Assembly: GCA_024644005.1 (NCBI GenBank)
Contig: JAHELU010000013.1
Location: 1-39,880 of the forward strand
Reading direction: 5' to 3'
DNA: 39,880 nt
Source of the DNA: Acidimicrobiales bacterium
Lineage (GTDB): Bacteria > Actinomycetota > Acidimicrobiia > Acidimicrobiales > SZUA-35
This document shows positions 23,519 through 32,082 of the stretch, in pieces; the first letter of the stretch is position 1, and each line of letters starts with the position of its first letter. A model generated the notes under the pieces. That model did not search any database and was not told where the DNA came from. It was given only the letters and a program-made list of their open reading frames with translations. The translations under genes were made by a program, and so were the position numbers.

Positions 23519-25864
23519 TCAGGGTCCGTGCACGGCACCGGCCCGACGAAGGGCTGCGACCTCCTTCGTCGAGAGGCCGAGCAGCTCGACGAGGACCTCG
23601 TCGGTGTGCTGGCCGAGCCGGGGGGCCGGTCGCCGCAGACCGTTCGGTCCGTGCCGGAGCCGCCACGGGATACCGGGCACGACCCTGGACCCGGTGACCG
23701 GGTGGTGGGGGCGGTCCAGCATGCCGATGGCGTCGAGCTGGGGATCGCCGGCCCACAGGTCCATCGGTGACAGCGAGGGAAGGGCGGCAACGCCGATCGC
23801 CTGCAGCCGGTGGGTCACCTCCCACCGGTCGAGCGACCGGGTCCACCGCTCGACGATCTCGTCGAGGGCGGCCTCGTGCCGCTTGCGGTCCCCGACCGAC
23901 CGGAACCGGTCGTCGGCGGCCAGCCGGGTCCCTGCGTCGCGGTCGATGAGGGCGGCCAGCCGTTGCCACTGGTCGTCGTCGATGCAGGCGATCGTGACCC
24001 ACCGATCGTCCCCGGCCGCCCGGTAGCAGTTGTGGGGCGCCCACTGCGGATCGTGATTGCCGGTCCGCTGTGGGTCGTCGCCCGTCTCGAGGTAGGCCAT
24101 CCAGGGCTCGCCGACCGTGGCGGCCACGGCCTCCACCATCGCCACGTCGATCGTGGCCGCCACCCCGGTCCGGGCCCGGGCCGCCAGAGCGGCCACGATC
24201 GCCCACGTCGCGGTGATCCCGGTACAGGGGTCGCCGACCGCGATCCCGGTCTCGACCGCCGGACCGCCGGGGTAGCCGGTGGCGGCGTAGAGACCGGCCA
24301 GCGAGCCGCCGGCCGGGCCGTAGGCCATGTACGAGGAACACGGTCCGGTCTGGCCGTAGCCGCTCAGCGATGCCACGATCACGTCGGGATTGACGGCCCG
24401 GAGATCCTCGACCCCGAATCCCAGGTCGGCCATGGTGCCGACTCCGAAGTTGTCGACCACGACATCACTGGCTCCCACCAGCCGCCGGATCACTCCCTTG
24501 GCCTCCGGATGGCCCAGGTCGATGCCGACGCTGCGCTTGTCCGAGTTGTAGATCTGGAAGGAGCCGGAGCTGTCGACGCTCGGCTCGACCTGCGGCGGGC
24601 TGAAGGGCAGCCGCCGGAACATGCACGGGTGGTCCGGGGACTCCAGCTTGATGACGTCGGCCCCGAGGTGGGCGAGATACTGGGTGCAGAACGGCCCGGC
24701 CCAGATCCACGTGAAGTCACAGACCCGCACCCCCTCGAGCGGTCGACCGGCTCCCGACCCTGGCGGCGACAGCGCCGCTGGCGGGGAATCGGCCGGCCGG
24801 TGCTGCCAGGACTCACCCTCGTGGCGGCCAGGCTCCGGAGCGGCCCGACGAAGGGCCCACCACGGCTGATCGAGCTGGAAGCCGGGCCCCGGCTGGCGGG
24901 TGCCGTCCGGCGAGGTGGCGAAGAAGCCCCGCTCCGCCAGGTGCCGGTTGGTGTCCAGCTGGGCCATCGTGCTGACCGGGGTGATGCAGACGTGGGCCTC
25001 CTGGGCCCGAACCGCCAGCTCGTCGACGGTCTGGGTGGCCATCCACTCCGACACGTACAGGGTCACGAGGTCGGCGTTGTCGCTGCGGGCCTCGGGGGTG
25101 GCCACCACGTCCATCAGGGCCCACTCCGGTCGACCCATGAGCTCCACGAGCGACTCCCACTGGCCCTGCTCGGGACAGATGAACTGGACCAGTCCGTCTG
25201 CGCACTCGAAGATGCCCCACGGCACCACCGTCTTGCCCCCCAGCCGGGACGCATCGACCCCGAGGAAGGTGACGGCGGCGGGGGCGAACTCGGTCATCTT
25301 GGCCGCGGCGGCGAGCATCGAGAAGTGGATGTGCTCGGCCTCGCCGGTTCTCCGTCGACGCTCCACCGCCGCCAGGGCTGCGGTGGCCGCCGCCGTCGCC
25401 ACGTTGATCGTGGCGTGATGACCGATCGCCTTCAACGGGGGCAGCTCGGGGTCGGTCGCCCCGCCCGGTGACAGGAAGCCCCAGCTCGATCCGTGGATGA
25501 CGGTGAGCTCTTCGGCCGCGAAGTCGGCGTACGGGCCGACCGAGCCGAACGGCGTGACGACGCAGACGACCGGCGGCGGATCGCCGACCTGCAGGTCCTC
25601 GTCCGACGCAGCTCCGTCGTGCAGCACGAGGTCGGCCCCGACCGGCAGCCGGTCGAGCCCCGACCGCACGGACCGCTTGTTGGTGTGCAGCCACCGATCG
25701 ACCCGATGGGGCCGGGCCCGGATCGGATCGGCCGATGGTTCGACCCGGATCACGTCGGCCCCGAGATCGGCGAACAGCTTTCCCGCCCAGGCCACGGCCA
25801 CCGCGGCCGCGGTCGAAGACGGCCCGCCGGTCACCTCCAGCACCCGGATGCCAGCCAAGCTCAT
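23519..25864 (-). CDS. double CaiB/BaiF-type (family III) CoA-transferase
   Basis: A 781-residue fusion of two family III CoA-transferase domains, about residues 1-365 and 376-781. Both carry the N-terminal G-(I/V)-R-V-L/C-D/E segment and LGADVI(R/K)(V/L)E. The second domain has the expected catalytic Asp, D545 in AVGDPCTG. At the aligned place the first domain has His149 (AIGHHATIN), so it probably cannot form the acyl-Asp intermediate. Such enzymes move CoA between carboxylic acids. ATG 25864 overlaps the AttH-like gene by 4 nt. It ends the operon that starts with cupin, kinase and the small helical protein, probably supplying the CoA ester. Confidence 0.9.
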   Translation of the reverse strand: MSLAGIRVLEVTGGPSSTAAAVAVAWAGKLFADLGADVIRVEPSADPIRARPHRVDRWLHTNKRSVRSGLDRLPVGADLVLHDGAASDEDLQVGDPPPVVCVVTPFGSVGPYADFAAEELTVIHGSSWGFLSPGGATDPELPPLKAIGHHATINVATAAATAALAAVERRRRTGEAEHIHFSMLAAAAKMTEFAPAAVTFLGVDASRLGGKTVVPWGIFECADGLVQFICPEQGQWESLVELMGRPEWALMDVVATPEARSDNADLVTLYVSEWMATQTVDELAVRAQEAHVCITPVSTMAQLDTNRHLAERGFFATSPDGTRQPGPGFQLDQPWWALRRAAPEPGRHEGESWQHRPADSPPAALSPPGSGAGRPLEGVRVCDFTWIWAGPFCTQYLAHLGADVIKLESPDHPCMFRRLPFSPPQVEPSVDSSGSFQIYNSDKRSVGIDLGHPEAKGVIRRLVGASDVVVDNFGVGTMADLGFGVEDLRAVNPDVIVASLSGYGQTGPCSSYMAYGPAGGSLAGLYAATGYPGGPAVETGIAVGDPCTGITATWAIVAALAARARTGVAATIDVAMVEAVAATVGEPWMAYLETGDDPQRTGNHDPQWAPHNCYRAAGDDRWVTIACIDDDQWQRLAALIDRDAGTRLAADDRFRSVGDRKRHEAALDEIVERWTRSLDRWEVTHRLQAIGVAALPSLSPMDLWAGDPQLDAIGMLDRPHHPVTGSRVVPGIPWRLRHGPNGLRRPAPRLGQHTDEVLVELLGLSTKEVAALRRAGAVHGP

Positions 25865-27042
25865 GATGTCGAGTCTGCGAAGTCATCGAGGAAGTTCCAG
25901 CCGGGGCGACCGTTGGCGCATGCCTCGTAGGCCACGGGGTCGATCGGCTGGTAGAACCCGGTTGCGACCTCGCCGTCACAGGTGACCCGGCACAGGTGCT
26001 CGTCGAGTCCCGCCAGGCGGGCCCGGACCTCGGGCCGGTTCACGTCGTAGGTCTCCCCCTCCACCAGGTCGGGGCCATCGTAGCCACCCTGGTGGATGTC
26101 CTTGTCCGGCGTCCCGCCGTACATGCCGCAGCGGAGGTAGGCGGTCTGGTTCCCCAGCCGCTCGTAGTGGACCCGCTTCACCTCGCCGGTGTCGAGCGGG
26201 TACTCGACGATGCCCTCGACGAAGATGTTGGTCTCCGGCTCGAATCGCAGCCACCGGCTCGGCTTGTTCACCCGACCCGAGCCCCGTCGCTCGTCGCCGA
26301 AGGGATAGAACACCCTGTCGCCCCACAGGGTCCAGCTCGGAAAGGCGGCGAACCCGTTGCCCGAGGTGCCGACGTGGAGCCGGCCCCCGAGCGACATCGG
26401 CGGCCCCCCGACCCCCCGACCGACCCCCCAGTGCCGGTCCCGGGTACCGAAGCAGCCGGCCGGGAGCTCGATCCGGTGCCCGTCGACATCGACCCACCCC
26501 TCGACCTCGCCGAAGCTCTCGAACCCGGTGGTGACGTCGCCCCGCCGGCCCGGCGGGGTGCCGGCGGCCGAGTTGGCGATCGGCTCCCGGAACGTCTGGC
26601 GGGTGGTGTCCCGGAAGTCGAGCCGGTAGCCGATGCCCCACTCGTTGGGGTCGAGCTCGAAGCGCCACCACCGCATGCCGCTGACGATCTTGGGCTGGAT
26701 CGGCCCGATGCCCATGTCGGCCCGGTCGACCCCGAGTCGCCGGAACCCCCTGACCGTGGTGTGACGCCCTCGGTGGTTGACGATGGCGTACGCCTCGGCC
26801 CGATCCAGGTTGGGATAGAAGCTGCCGCCTGCCGCCACCAGGGTCTCACCGCTGGGGTCGTGGCACAGCATCCAGTACCGCTCGTAGGTCCGGGGGTCGC
26901 CGCTCCACATGACCCGGATCGGGTCCGGCGTCTGGTGGATCATGTAGTCGTCGAGCGGTGACAGCGGGAACTGCTCGGCGAAGTGCTCGTCGCTCACCCG
27001 GAGGTCGGCGATGGGGGGCTCGGTCGGGTCGGGAGCGGTCAC
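25861..27042 (-). CDS. AttH/CrtC-like (DUF7064/DUF7065-type) lipocalin-fold protein
   Basis: A 393-residue soluble protein without signal peptide. It is rich in aromatic beta strands and has the motif CFGTRDRHWG (RDRHWG at 201-206), flanked by GWVDVDGHRIELP. The second AttH-like gene of this window has CWAMRDRTWG in the same setting, which is the reason for joining them. This resembles AttH and carotenoid 1,2-hydratase (CrtC) like double-lipocalin proteins found in actinobacterial and sphingomonad degradation clusters. Activity is unproven; hydration or binding of a terpenoid-like ligand is inference. It overlaps both neighbours (small helical protein and CoA-transferase) by 4 nt. Confidence 0.72.
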   Translation of the reverse strand: MTAPDPTEPPIADLRVSDEHFAEQFPLSPLDDYMIHQTPDPIRVMWSGDPRTYERYWMLCHDPSGETLVAAGGSFYPNLDRAEAYAIVNHRGRHTTVRGFRRLGVDRADMGIGPIQPKIVSGMRWWRFELDPNEWGIGYRLDFRDTTRQTFREPIANSAAGTPPGRRGDVTTGFESFGEVEGWVDVDGHRIELPAGCFGTRDRHWGVGRGVGGPPMSLGGRLHVGTSGNGFAAFPSWTLWGDRVFYPFGDERRGSGRVNKPSRWLRFEPETNIFVEGIVEYPLDTGEVKRVHYERLGNQTAYLRCGMYGGTPDKDIHQGGYDGPDLVEGETYDVNRPEVRARLAGLDEHLCRVTCDGEVATGFYQPIDPVAYEACANGRPGWNFLDDFADSTS

Positions 27043-27518
27043 GACAGGGTCTCCTCTGGGATGACGGGGTCTCGGTTCAGCGCTGGGTTGGCATCGACCC
27101 GGGCTCTGAGGTGGTCGATGATGGCAGCTCTCGCCGCGGTGCCGGCCTCGTCATCCGGCAGGGCGGTGATGGCGGCCGAGAGCAGGTCTCGCAGTCGATC
27201 GTTGCGGCGGGCCAGGTCGGCCTCGGTCTCGCTCCGGCCGGCCGTCGGGTCCGCCTCCGACCGGGCTGTCGCCGCGACCACCTCGTCCGCCAGCTCAGGA
27301 GGAAGTAGCGGCGCCACCCCGGCCAGCACCGCGGCCGAGGCTGCGTTGTCCCACAGCAGGAACGGCAGGCGGAGCTCGATCGAGCTCCGCAGCCGGTCGA
27401 GCTGACGGCGGGCGTCCCGCAGCAGCGAGCCGGACTCGGCGCTCAGGCGGGGATCGGCGGCGACCAACTGCAGCAGCCGGTCGATGCCGGCCAGCTGCTC
27501 GTCGACGGTCGGCCTCAC
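27039..27518 (-). CDS. small helical protein, putative partner of APH-type kinase
   Basis: A 159-residue, wholly helical protein with no signal or membrane segment, for example RRQLDRLRSSIELRLPFLLW and RRNDRLRDLLSAAI followed by AAIIDHLRARVD. The GTG at 27518 is one of several possible starts: GTG 27527 and others lie in the adjacent 14-bp repeats, each unit offering a GAGGTGG-like ribosome site and a GTG. The gene sits between an APH-type kinase and an AttH-like gene, overlapping the latter by 4 nt. The second kinase of the window has a similar small helical neighbour. In levulinate breakdown the kinase LvaA needs the small protein LvaB; a like role is suggested by context only. Confidence 0.7.
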   Translation of the reverse strand: MRPTVDEQLAGIDRLLQLVAADPRLSAESGSLLRDARRQLDRLRSSIELRLPFLLWDNAASAAVLAGVAPLLPPELADEVVAATARSEADPTAGRSETEADLARRNDRLRDLLSAAITALPDDEAGTAARAAIIDHLRARVDANPALNRDPVIPEETLS

Positions 27519-27722
27519 CGCAGCCACCTCACCGCAGCCACCTCACCACGGCCACCTCGCCGCGGCCATGTCGCCGCAGCCACCTCATCACGGCCATCTC
27601 ACCGCAGCCACCTCGCCGCGGCCATGTCGCCGCAGCCACCTCATCACGGCCATCTCACCGCAGCCACCTCGCCGCGGCCATGTCGCCGCAGCCACCTCAT
27701 CACGGCCATGTCGCCGCACCAT
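27514..27722. repeat. 14-bp minisatellite, about 15 units, with 56-bp higher-order period
   Basis: Units follow the pattern (C/G)TC(A/G)(C/T)C(G/A)C(A/G)GCCA(C/T), with no spacers. Four-unit blocks of 56 bp repeat almost exactly from 27598 and 27654. The array fills the gap between the kinase stop (27739) and the start of the small helical gene. On the minus strand each unit reads like GGTGGCTGCGGTGA, containing an SD-like GAGGTGG and GTG codons, and the last units include the probable start codon of the gene. Confidence 0.9.
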
Positions 27723-27738
27723 GTCGTCGCGCCTCGTA

Positions 27739-28761
27739 TCACGGCGCCCGTACCGAGTCGAGGAGTTGCCGCAGGACAGCAGCCGACGGTTGATAGGGCT
27801 CCTCGCAGCGGCCATCGACGAAGGACCGCAGGCCAGTGATCTGCATCGCCGCCGTCTTGTAGCAGGCGAAGACGTTCCACCACCCGACGGCGGCCCGGTC
27901 GACCTCGGTGCCGGTCGCCGCCTCGTAGCGGGCGAACAGGTCACCGGCTTCCCAGGCGTCGGGGATCAGGTGCTCGCCGGTTCGCAGCGGTTGGGTCACC
28001 CAGCCGAGGTCCTCGTGGGGATCGCCGAGGTGGGCCAGCTCCCAGTCGAGCAGGGCGGTGACGGCGTCGTGGTGGTCGAGCAGGATGTTGCCGGGCTTGA
28101 AGTCGCCGTGGACGAGCACCGTGCGGGGGGAGGTCGGGGCGTGCCCCTCCAGCCAGCGGGCGGCCGCGGTCAACTCGGGGTAGGACTGGACCCGGTCTCG
28201 GGCCACGACCGCCTGCCATCGCTCCAGCTCGTGCCGGGCCGCCTCGGGGCCGGGATCCTCGAGGACGGCGCCCAGGCCGGCGCCGGCCCATTCGACCCGG
28301 TGGACCTCGGCCAGGAGATCGCAGAACCGCCGGGCCAGGTCGACCCGGGCGGCCAGCGGCCGGTCCCCGTTGATCAGGTAGTACTCGCAGGTCCCCGGCA
28401 CACGGACCATGACGAGCGATGGCTTCCCGAGCGCCGAGCCGTCATCGTCCAGCCAGCGGGTGTCGGGTGACGGGACCGCAGTGGGTTCGAGGGCCTGCAG
28501 GACGGCGAACTCGGCCGAGCGGTCGGTCTCCAGCAACCCGCCGTCGGGATCGCAGCGAACGATCAGCGGCTCGGTCCGGGTGACCCCGTCGACGGACCAG
28601 GTCAGGTCGAACAACCAGTTCTCCCGAGAGCGGCCGGTCGCCACCCGCTCGACGCCGCTGACAACCGGACGAGCGTCGGGGCCGAGCTGGTCGGCCACGA
28701 GCCGCTGGAGCCGATCGTGGATCTCGGCCATCGCCGGCGGCCCGGCGACCCCGGTGGTCAC
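27739..28761 (-). CDS. APH-family phosphotransferase (LvaA/ACAD10-11-like kinase)
   Basis: A 340-residue kinase of the aminoglycoside phosphotransferase fold. The catalytic loop LVHGDFKPGN carries Asp220, and the Mg-binding segment LLDWELAHLGDP follows near 239. ATP-lobe segments are GRSRENWLF and LVMVRVPGT. This subfamily is found in acyl-CoA clusters and as the N-terminal domain of ACAD10/ACAD11, where it phosphorylates 4-hydroxyacyl-CoA; antibiotic resistance is unlikely. The GTG at 28761 overlaps the cupin stop (GTGA), suggesting coupling; ATG 28731 is an alternative. Downstream, the minisatellite separates it from the small helical partner. Confidence 0.88.
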   Translation of the reverse strand: MTTGVAGPPAMAEIHDRLQRLVADQLGPDARPVVSGVERVATGRSRENWLFDLTWSVDGVTRTEPLIVRCDPDGGLLETDRSAEFAVLQALEPTAVPSPDTRWLDDDGSALGKPSLVMVRVPGTCEYYLINGDRPLAARVDLARRFCDLLAEVHRVEWAGAGLGAVLEDPGPEAARHELERWQAVVARDRVQSYPELTAAARWLEGHAPTSPRTVLVHGDFKPGNILLDHHDAVTALLDWELAHLGDPHEDLGWVTQPLRTGEHLIPDAWEAGDLFARYEAATGTEVDRAAVGWWNVFACYKTAAMQITGLRSFVDGRCEEPYQPSAAVLRQLLDSVRAP

Positions 28762-29027
28762 GGACGGGTGGCCAGAAGAGCGGCACCTCCGTGCGGCCCG
28801 CCGTGCTCTGCGTGGACCCGACCGGCGGGTACCCGGCACAGGTCGCCGGGGCTCAGCTCCTCCCGACCATCCTCGTAGACCAAGGTCAGGCCACCCTCGG
28901 TCAGCAGCACGAGGGCGGCGAACTCGTGACTGTGGAGATCGGGCCGCTGGTTCGGCTGGTACGAGACCTCCCTGACCTGTCCGTAGCCTTCGCGCTCGGC
29001 GAGCTCCCGGAATTCGTCGTCGGTCAT
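28758..29027 (-). CDS. small cupin-domain protein
   Basis: An 89-residue single-domain cupin. The two metal motifs are visible: NQRPDLHSHEFAALVLLTEG for the first (H-x-H, later E) and SPGDLCRVPAGRVH for the second. The length is near the minimum for a beta barrel. ATG 29027 has AAGGAGG 6 nt upstream, the best ribosome site in the area. It is the first gene of the kinase/small protein/AttH-like/CoA-transferase operon and overlaps the kinase start by 4 nt. Cupins this short may be isomerases, sensors or metal-dependent binders; no specific function can be assigned. Confidence 0.85.
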   Translation of the reverse strand: MTDDEFRELAEREGYGQVREVSYQPNQRPDLHSHEFAALVLLTEGGLTLVYEDGREELSPGDLCRVPAGRVHAEHGGPHGGAALLATRP

Positions 29028-29232
29028 CGACGCCTCCTTGTGATCACGTGGTGTGCCAGCATGCCCGATCGGTGGCCGCTGGTTCCAGTCGGCGGGCCGG
29101 TCCGGCCCCGACCCCAGCTCGATGTCACACCGGCCGTCTAGCTTGGTCGGCACGGACTCGGCCACGTCGCTCCCGCAGCGGTGCGGTCGGCCCGCTCGAA
29201 GTCTCACTTCCCTCAGCTCCTGGTGACTGTCC

Positions 29233-29250
29233 GGCGCCCGATCAGGCGCC
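29233..29250. repeat. paired GGCGCC elements just upstream of the HNH gene
   Basis: GGCGCC-CGATCA-GGCGCC lies directly before the GAAGGAAG ribosome site. Both arms are self-complementary and can pair with each other as a 6-bp stem. In the mRNA this could limit access to the ribosome site. Confidence 0.4.
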
Positions 29251-29268
29251 GAAGGAAGTGCTCGCCGA

Positions 29269-30546
29269 ATGTCGACTGCGCTCGAGCAACTGAAGGCGGC
29301 GAAGGGCCAGCTCGTCGCTGCCCATTCGGCGCTGTGCGCGCTCGAGACATCGTCCCTGGACGCATCGACGCTGCGCGAGATGACGGTGGAAGCCCGGGGT
29401 GCCGAGCGCCTGCTGGCGTCGGTTGTCGTCGAGATCACCAAGCACACCGACGAGCTGGCCTCGAACGGGCGTGCGGCGAGCGCCTGCGAGGCGCTGCTCG
29501 GTGAGGGCGAGGTCTCGGCGAGCCAGGCTCGAATCGAAGCAGAACGGGCACGGACCGCCCGGTCGCTGCCGGCGCTCGGGGAGGCCCTGGCCAACGGATC
29601 GGTTGGCGCCGAGCACCTCGACGCCGTGGCACGAGTCGCACGAGGCCTGAGCGAGTCGGAGCGGTCGGCGCTCCTCGTGCGGGAGAGCGAGGTGGTGGCC
29701 GCAGCGGCGCGAATGCCGGTCGATACCTTCGATCGCCACATGCGGCGCCAGGTCGACCGGATCCGCGACGACCACGGGCTCGAGCGTGCCGAGCGGCAGC
29801 GGGCCAGCTCGGAGTTTCGATCGTGGACCGACCGGGATGGCATGGGCCAGTTCCGGGGCCAGCTCGATCCCGAGCGCTTCGCGGTGCTGTTGGGCGCCAT
29901 CGAGCGCCACGTCACGTCGCTGGCGGCAACCTCGCCCGACCCGATGACCAGGGACGCACATCTGGCAGCCACGGCCCTGGTCGATCTGATCTCGCACGGC
30001 AACGGACGCCACGGCCGGCCCCACATCAGCGTCGTGGTCGACGCCCACACGGCACTGCACGGCCCGCACGACGACACGAACTGCCAGACCGTCGACGGAG
30101 CCGACCTCACCCCGGCAACCGTCGACCGCTTGGCTTGCGACGCCGAGATCCGCCGGATCGTGCTGGACGAGCGCAGCGTGCCTATCCATGTCGGCCGCCG
30201 GCACCGGACAGCAACCGACGCCCAATGGGCCGCCGCCAAGGCCATCTACGCCACCTGCGGGTGGAAGGGCTGCGACCGGCCGATCAGCTGGTGCCAACTC
30301 CATCATGTCGTCGAGTGGGAGCGCTACGGACCCACCGATCTCGACAACCTGGTTCCCCTCTGCTCGACCCATCACCACCGAGTGCACGAGGGCAACTGGA
30401 CGATCCGGCTCACGGCCGATCGGACACTTGGCATCTGGCGACCCGACGGCGCCCATTGGGGCGACGCCCGTCCCGACCGACGAAGACCGCCGCCCCCGGA
30501 CCGGCATCGAGCCTGCGGCCCCGGCGGACGTATCGATGATGGCTGA
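29269..30546 (+). CDS. DUF222/HNH endonuclease-domain protein (13E12 type)
   Basis: A 425-residue protein with an alpha-helical DUF222 region (about 1-250) and a C-terminal HNH domain: CGWKGCDRPISWCQLHHVVE, then DNLVPLCSTHHHRVHEG (about 328-383), with Cys pairs for zinc and the H-H and H-H-H residues of the nuclease motif. These proteins occur in many copies in actinobacterial genomes (13E12-type repeats in mycobacteria) and may have mobile or selfish character; their function is unsettled. ATG 29269 follows GAAGGAAG. It splits two copies of the kinase/small protein/AttH-like module, which fits an inserted gene. It converges with the second kinase. Confidence 0.92.
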   Translation: MSTALEQLKAAKGQLVAAHSALCALETSSLDASTLREMTVEARGAERLLASVVVEITKHTDELASNGRAASACEALLGEGEVSASQARIEAERARTARSLPALGEALANGSVGAEHLDAVARVARGLSESERSALLVRESEVVAAAARMPVDTFDRHMRRQVDRIRDDHGLERAERQRASSEFRSWTDRDGMGQFRGQLDPERFAVLLGAIERHVTSLAATSPDPMTRDAHLAATALVDLISHGNGRHGRPHISVVVDAHTALHGPHDDTNCQTVDGADLTPATVDRLACDAEIRRIVLDERSVPIHVGRRHRTATDAQWAAAKAIYATCGWKGCDRPISWCQLHHVVEWERYGPTDLDNLVPLCSTHHHRVHEGNWTIRLTADRTLGIWRPDGAHWGDARPDRRRPPPPDRHRACGPGGRIDDG

Positions 30547-30580
30547 GCGGCCGGATCACTGCGAGATTGCCCCGGCCCGG

Positions 30581-30612
30581 GGTGGTGGTCGAGGGCCTTG
30601 GCGACCGCCACC
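30581..30612. terminator. hairpin between convergent HNH and kinase genes
   Basis: GGTGGTGGTCG (30581-30591) pairs with CGACCGCCACC (30602-30612) over 11 bp with one G-U type position, leaving a 10-nt loop. It lies between the stops at 30546 and 30635, so it could end transcripts from both sides. There is no T-run. Confidence 0.45.
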
Positions 30613-30634
30613 ATCGACGCGACCGGCCGAACGG

Positions 30635-31678
30635 TCAGTAACCCAGCTCCTGGGCCGCTCGTTCCAGGGCCACGGTGACCGACCACTCCGTGCGAGCCAA
30701 CCGCAGGTCGGTGTTCGAGCCGTCGGCGTAGAGGCCCGATGCGCTCATCCAGAACGCGGCCGACCGCATGGCGTACAACAGCTGGTAGTAGCGGCACCGC
30801 TCCTCGTCGATCTCGATCCCGGTCGTCGATTGGTAGCGCTCGAAGAACAGCTCCCGTGGCACCACGTTCGACAGCAGCTCGGTGCCCTCGCGGTTCAGCT
30901 CGGTCAGCACGTAGGCGACGTCGTACATCGGGTCGCCGATGACCTGCAGCTCCCAGTCGAGCACGGCGGAGACCCGATCGTCGTCCACCAGGACGTTGCC
31001 CGTCCGGTAGGCCCCGTGGACCAGGGTGAGGCGGTCGGTGGCCGGGGCGTTGGCCTCCAGCCAGCAGACCAGGTCCGCCAGGATCGGGTGACCTGGGTGG
31101 CCGGACTCCTCGATGAAGCCTCGCCACTTCGCCACCTCTCGACGGGCGAAGTCGTCGCCGGGTCCCGGGACGCCGAGGAAGTCGAGCCCGACGGCGCGCC
31201 AGTCGGCAGTGTGGATCGACGCCAGTGCATCGGTGAAGCTCAGGGGCAGCACGCCCCGGTCGGCTGCGGCCGCGTAGAACTCCCGGCCCGCCTTGCGCCA
31301 GGGGCTGGGGCACTCGCCGGGGACCCGCTCCATGATCAGGGCCGGCGCGCCGAGGACGGCGGGGTCCGGCTCGTGCCAATAGACCGTGGGGGCGGGAACG
31401 TCCGTGCCCTCCAGGCAACGGAGCACGCTGTACTGCTCGGCGAGGTCGGAGTGGCCCCGCAGCAGGGCGTTGCCGGGATCCCGGCGCAGGCACAACCCCC
31501 GCCGGTGCTCACCGTCCCTATCCGTCCAGCAGGCGTCGAAGAGCCAGGTCTCGTGGGACCAGCCAACGGCGATCCGGGTCATGTCCTCGATCGTGATCGG
31601 GCCGGTGGCCTCGAGCCGCCCGTTCAGGTACTCGGCGAGGATCTCCTCGAGCGACCGCTCGGCATCGACCGCCGTCAC
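30635..31678 (-). CDS. APH-family kinase homologue with substituted catalytic Asp
   Basis: A 347-residue protein of the same APH-type family as 27739-28761, with GWSHETWLF, ALIMERVPGE and VLDWELQVIGDPMYD. However the catalytic loop reads LVHGAYRTGN: Ala223 (codon 31012-31010) stands where the family has the catalytic Asp of H-G-D. The Mg-binding D-W-E is kept. Unless another residue takes over, phosphoryl transfer should be poor, so it may be a regulatory or binding homologue. ATG 31678 overlaps the stop of the small helical gene by 4 nt. It is the last gene of the AttH-like/small protein/kinase trio. Confidence 0.87.
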   Translation of the reverse strand: MTAVDAERSLEEILAEYLNGRLEATGPITIEDMTRIAVGWSHETWLFDACWTDRDGEHRRGLCLRRDPGNALLRGHSDLAEQYSVLRCLEGTDVPAPTVYWHEPDPAVLGAPALIMERVPGECPSPWRKAGREFYAAAADRGVLPLSFTDALASIHTADWRAVGLDFLGVPGPGDDFARREVAKWRGFIEESGHPGHPILADLVCWLEANAPATDRLTLVHGAYRTGNVLVDDDRVSAVLDWELQVIGDPMYDVAYVLTELNREGTELLSNVVPRELFFERYQSTTGIEIDEERCRYYQLLYAMRSAAFWMSASGLYADGSNTDLRLARTEWSVTVALERAAQELGY

Positions 31679-32082
31679 GCCGCGATCTCCATGCGTCGAT
31701 CGATGTCGCGGCGGAGGGCGATCCGGATCAGCGACAGGGCTTCAGCCGCAGCGGGGCGATCGGTCCCCCAGTCGTACAACGCCACGACCAGCGGGCCGAG
31801 GGCGGCGACGGTACCGGCGGATTCGGCCCCGTCGGCGGCGGCGACCAGATCGGCCGGGGCGCCTGCCAGGACCGACCCGAGCCGCTCGTGCAGCTCGGTC
31901 AGGTCGGCCCGCTCGGCGGCATCGTGGACCGGGGCGAGCGCCACCTCCTTGGCCAGCTTGGCCAGGATGACCGAGGCCATGAAGGCCTGGGTCCGCAGGT
32001 ACTCGTCACCGACCGCCGGTCCGATCTCGTTCCGCAGGGTTCCCGACAACCGTTCGAGTTGCTCGCTCAGCGCCAGGCTCAC
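31675..32082 (-). CDS. small helical protein, second putative kinase partner
   Basis: A 135-residue helical protein: SEQLERLSGTLRNEIGPAV, YLRTQAFMASVILAKLAKEV, a middle helix DLTELHERLGSVLAG and the basic end IRIALRRDIDRRMEI. The order and spacing of helices resemble the 27039-27518 protein, and both end in an L-R-x-x-(V/I)-D helix, but identity is low. The pattern recalls small DUF6285-like proteins beside APH kinases; that match is from memory of the pattern. The GTG at 32082 overlaps the AttH-like stop (GTGA), which is preferred over in-frame starts up to 32163 that would overlap more. It overlaps the kinase start by 4 nt. Confidence 0.75.
   Translation of the reverse strand: MSLALSEQLERLSGTLRNEIGPAVGDEYLRTQAFMASVILAKLAKEVALAPVHDAAERADLTELHERLGSVLAGAPADLVAAADGAESAGTVAALGPLVVALYDWGTDRPAAAEALSLIRIALRRDIDRRMEIAA

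Noticed and set aside
27514-27722. Repeat array considered as a CRISPR
   Set aside because: Units of 14 bp follow directly without unique spacers and no cas genes are present; it is a minisatellite.
27484-28470. A plus-strand open frame through the minisatellite
   Set aside because: The translated repeats are a by-product of GC-rich units, and the rest is antisense of the kinase.
29242-30507. A minus-strand frame of about 421 codons opposite the HNH gene
   Set aside because: Shadow of the DUF222/HNH gene, which has conserved zinc and nuclease motifs.
27739-31678. The APH-type kinases as aminoglycoside resistance genes
   Set aside because: Their sequence type and acyl-CoA neighbourhood match the hydroxyacyl-CoA kinase-like branch, and one lacks the catalytic Asp.
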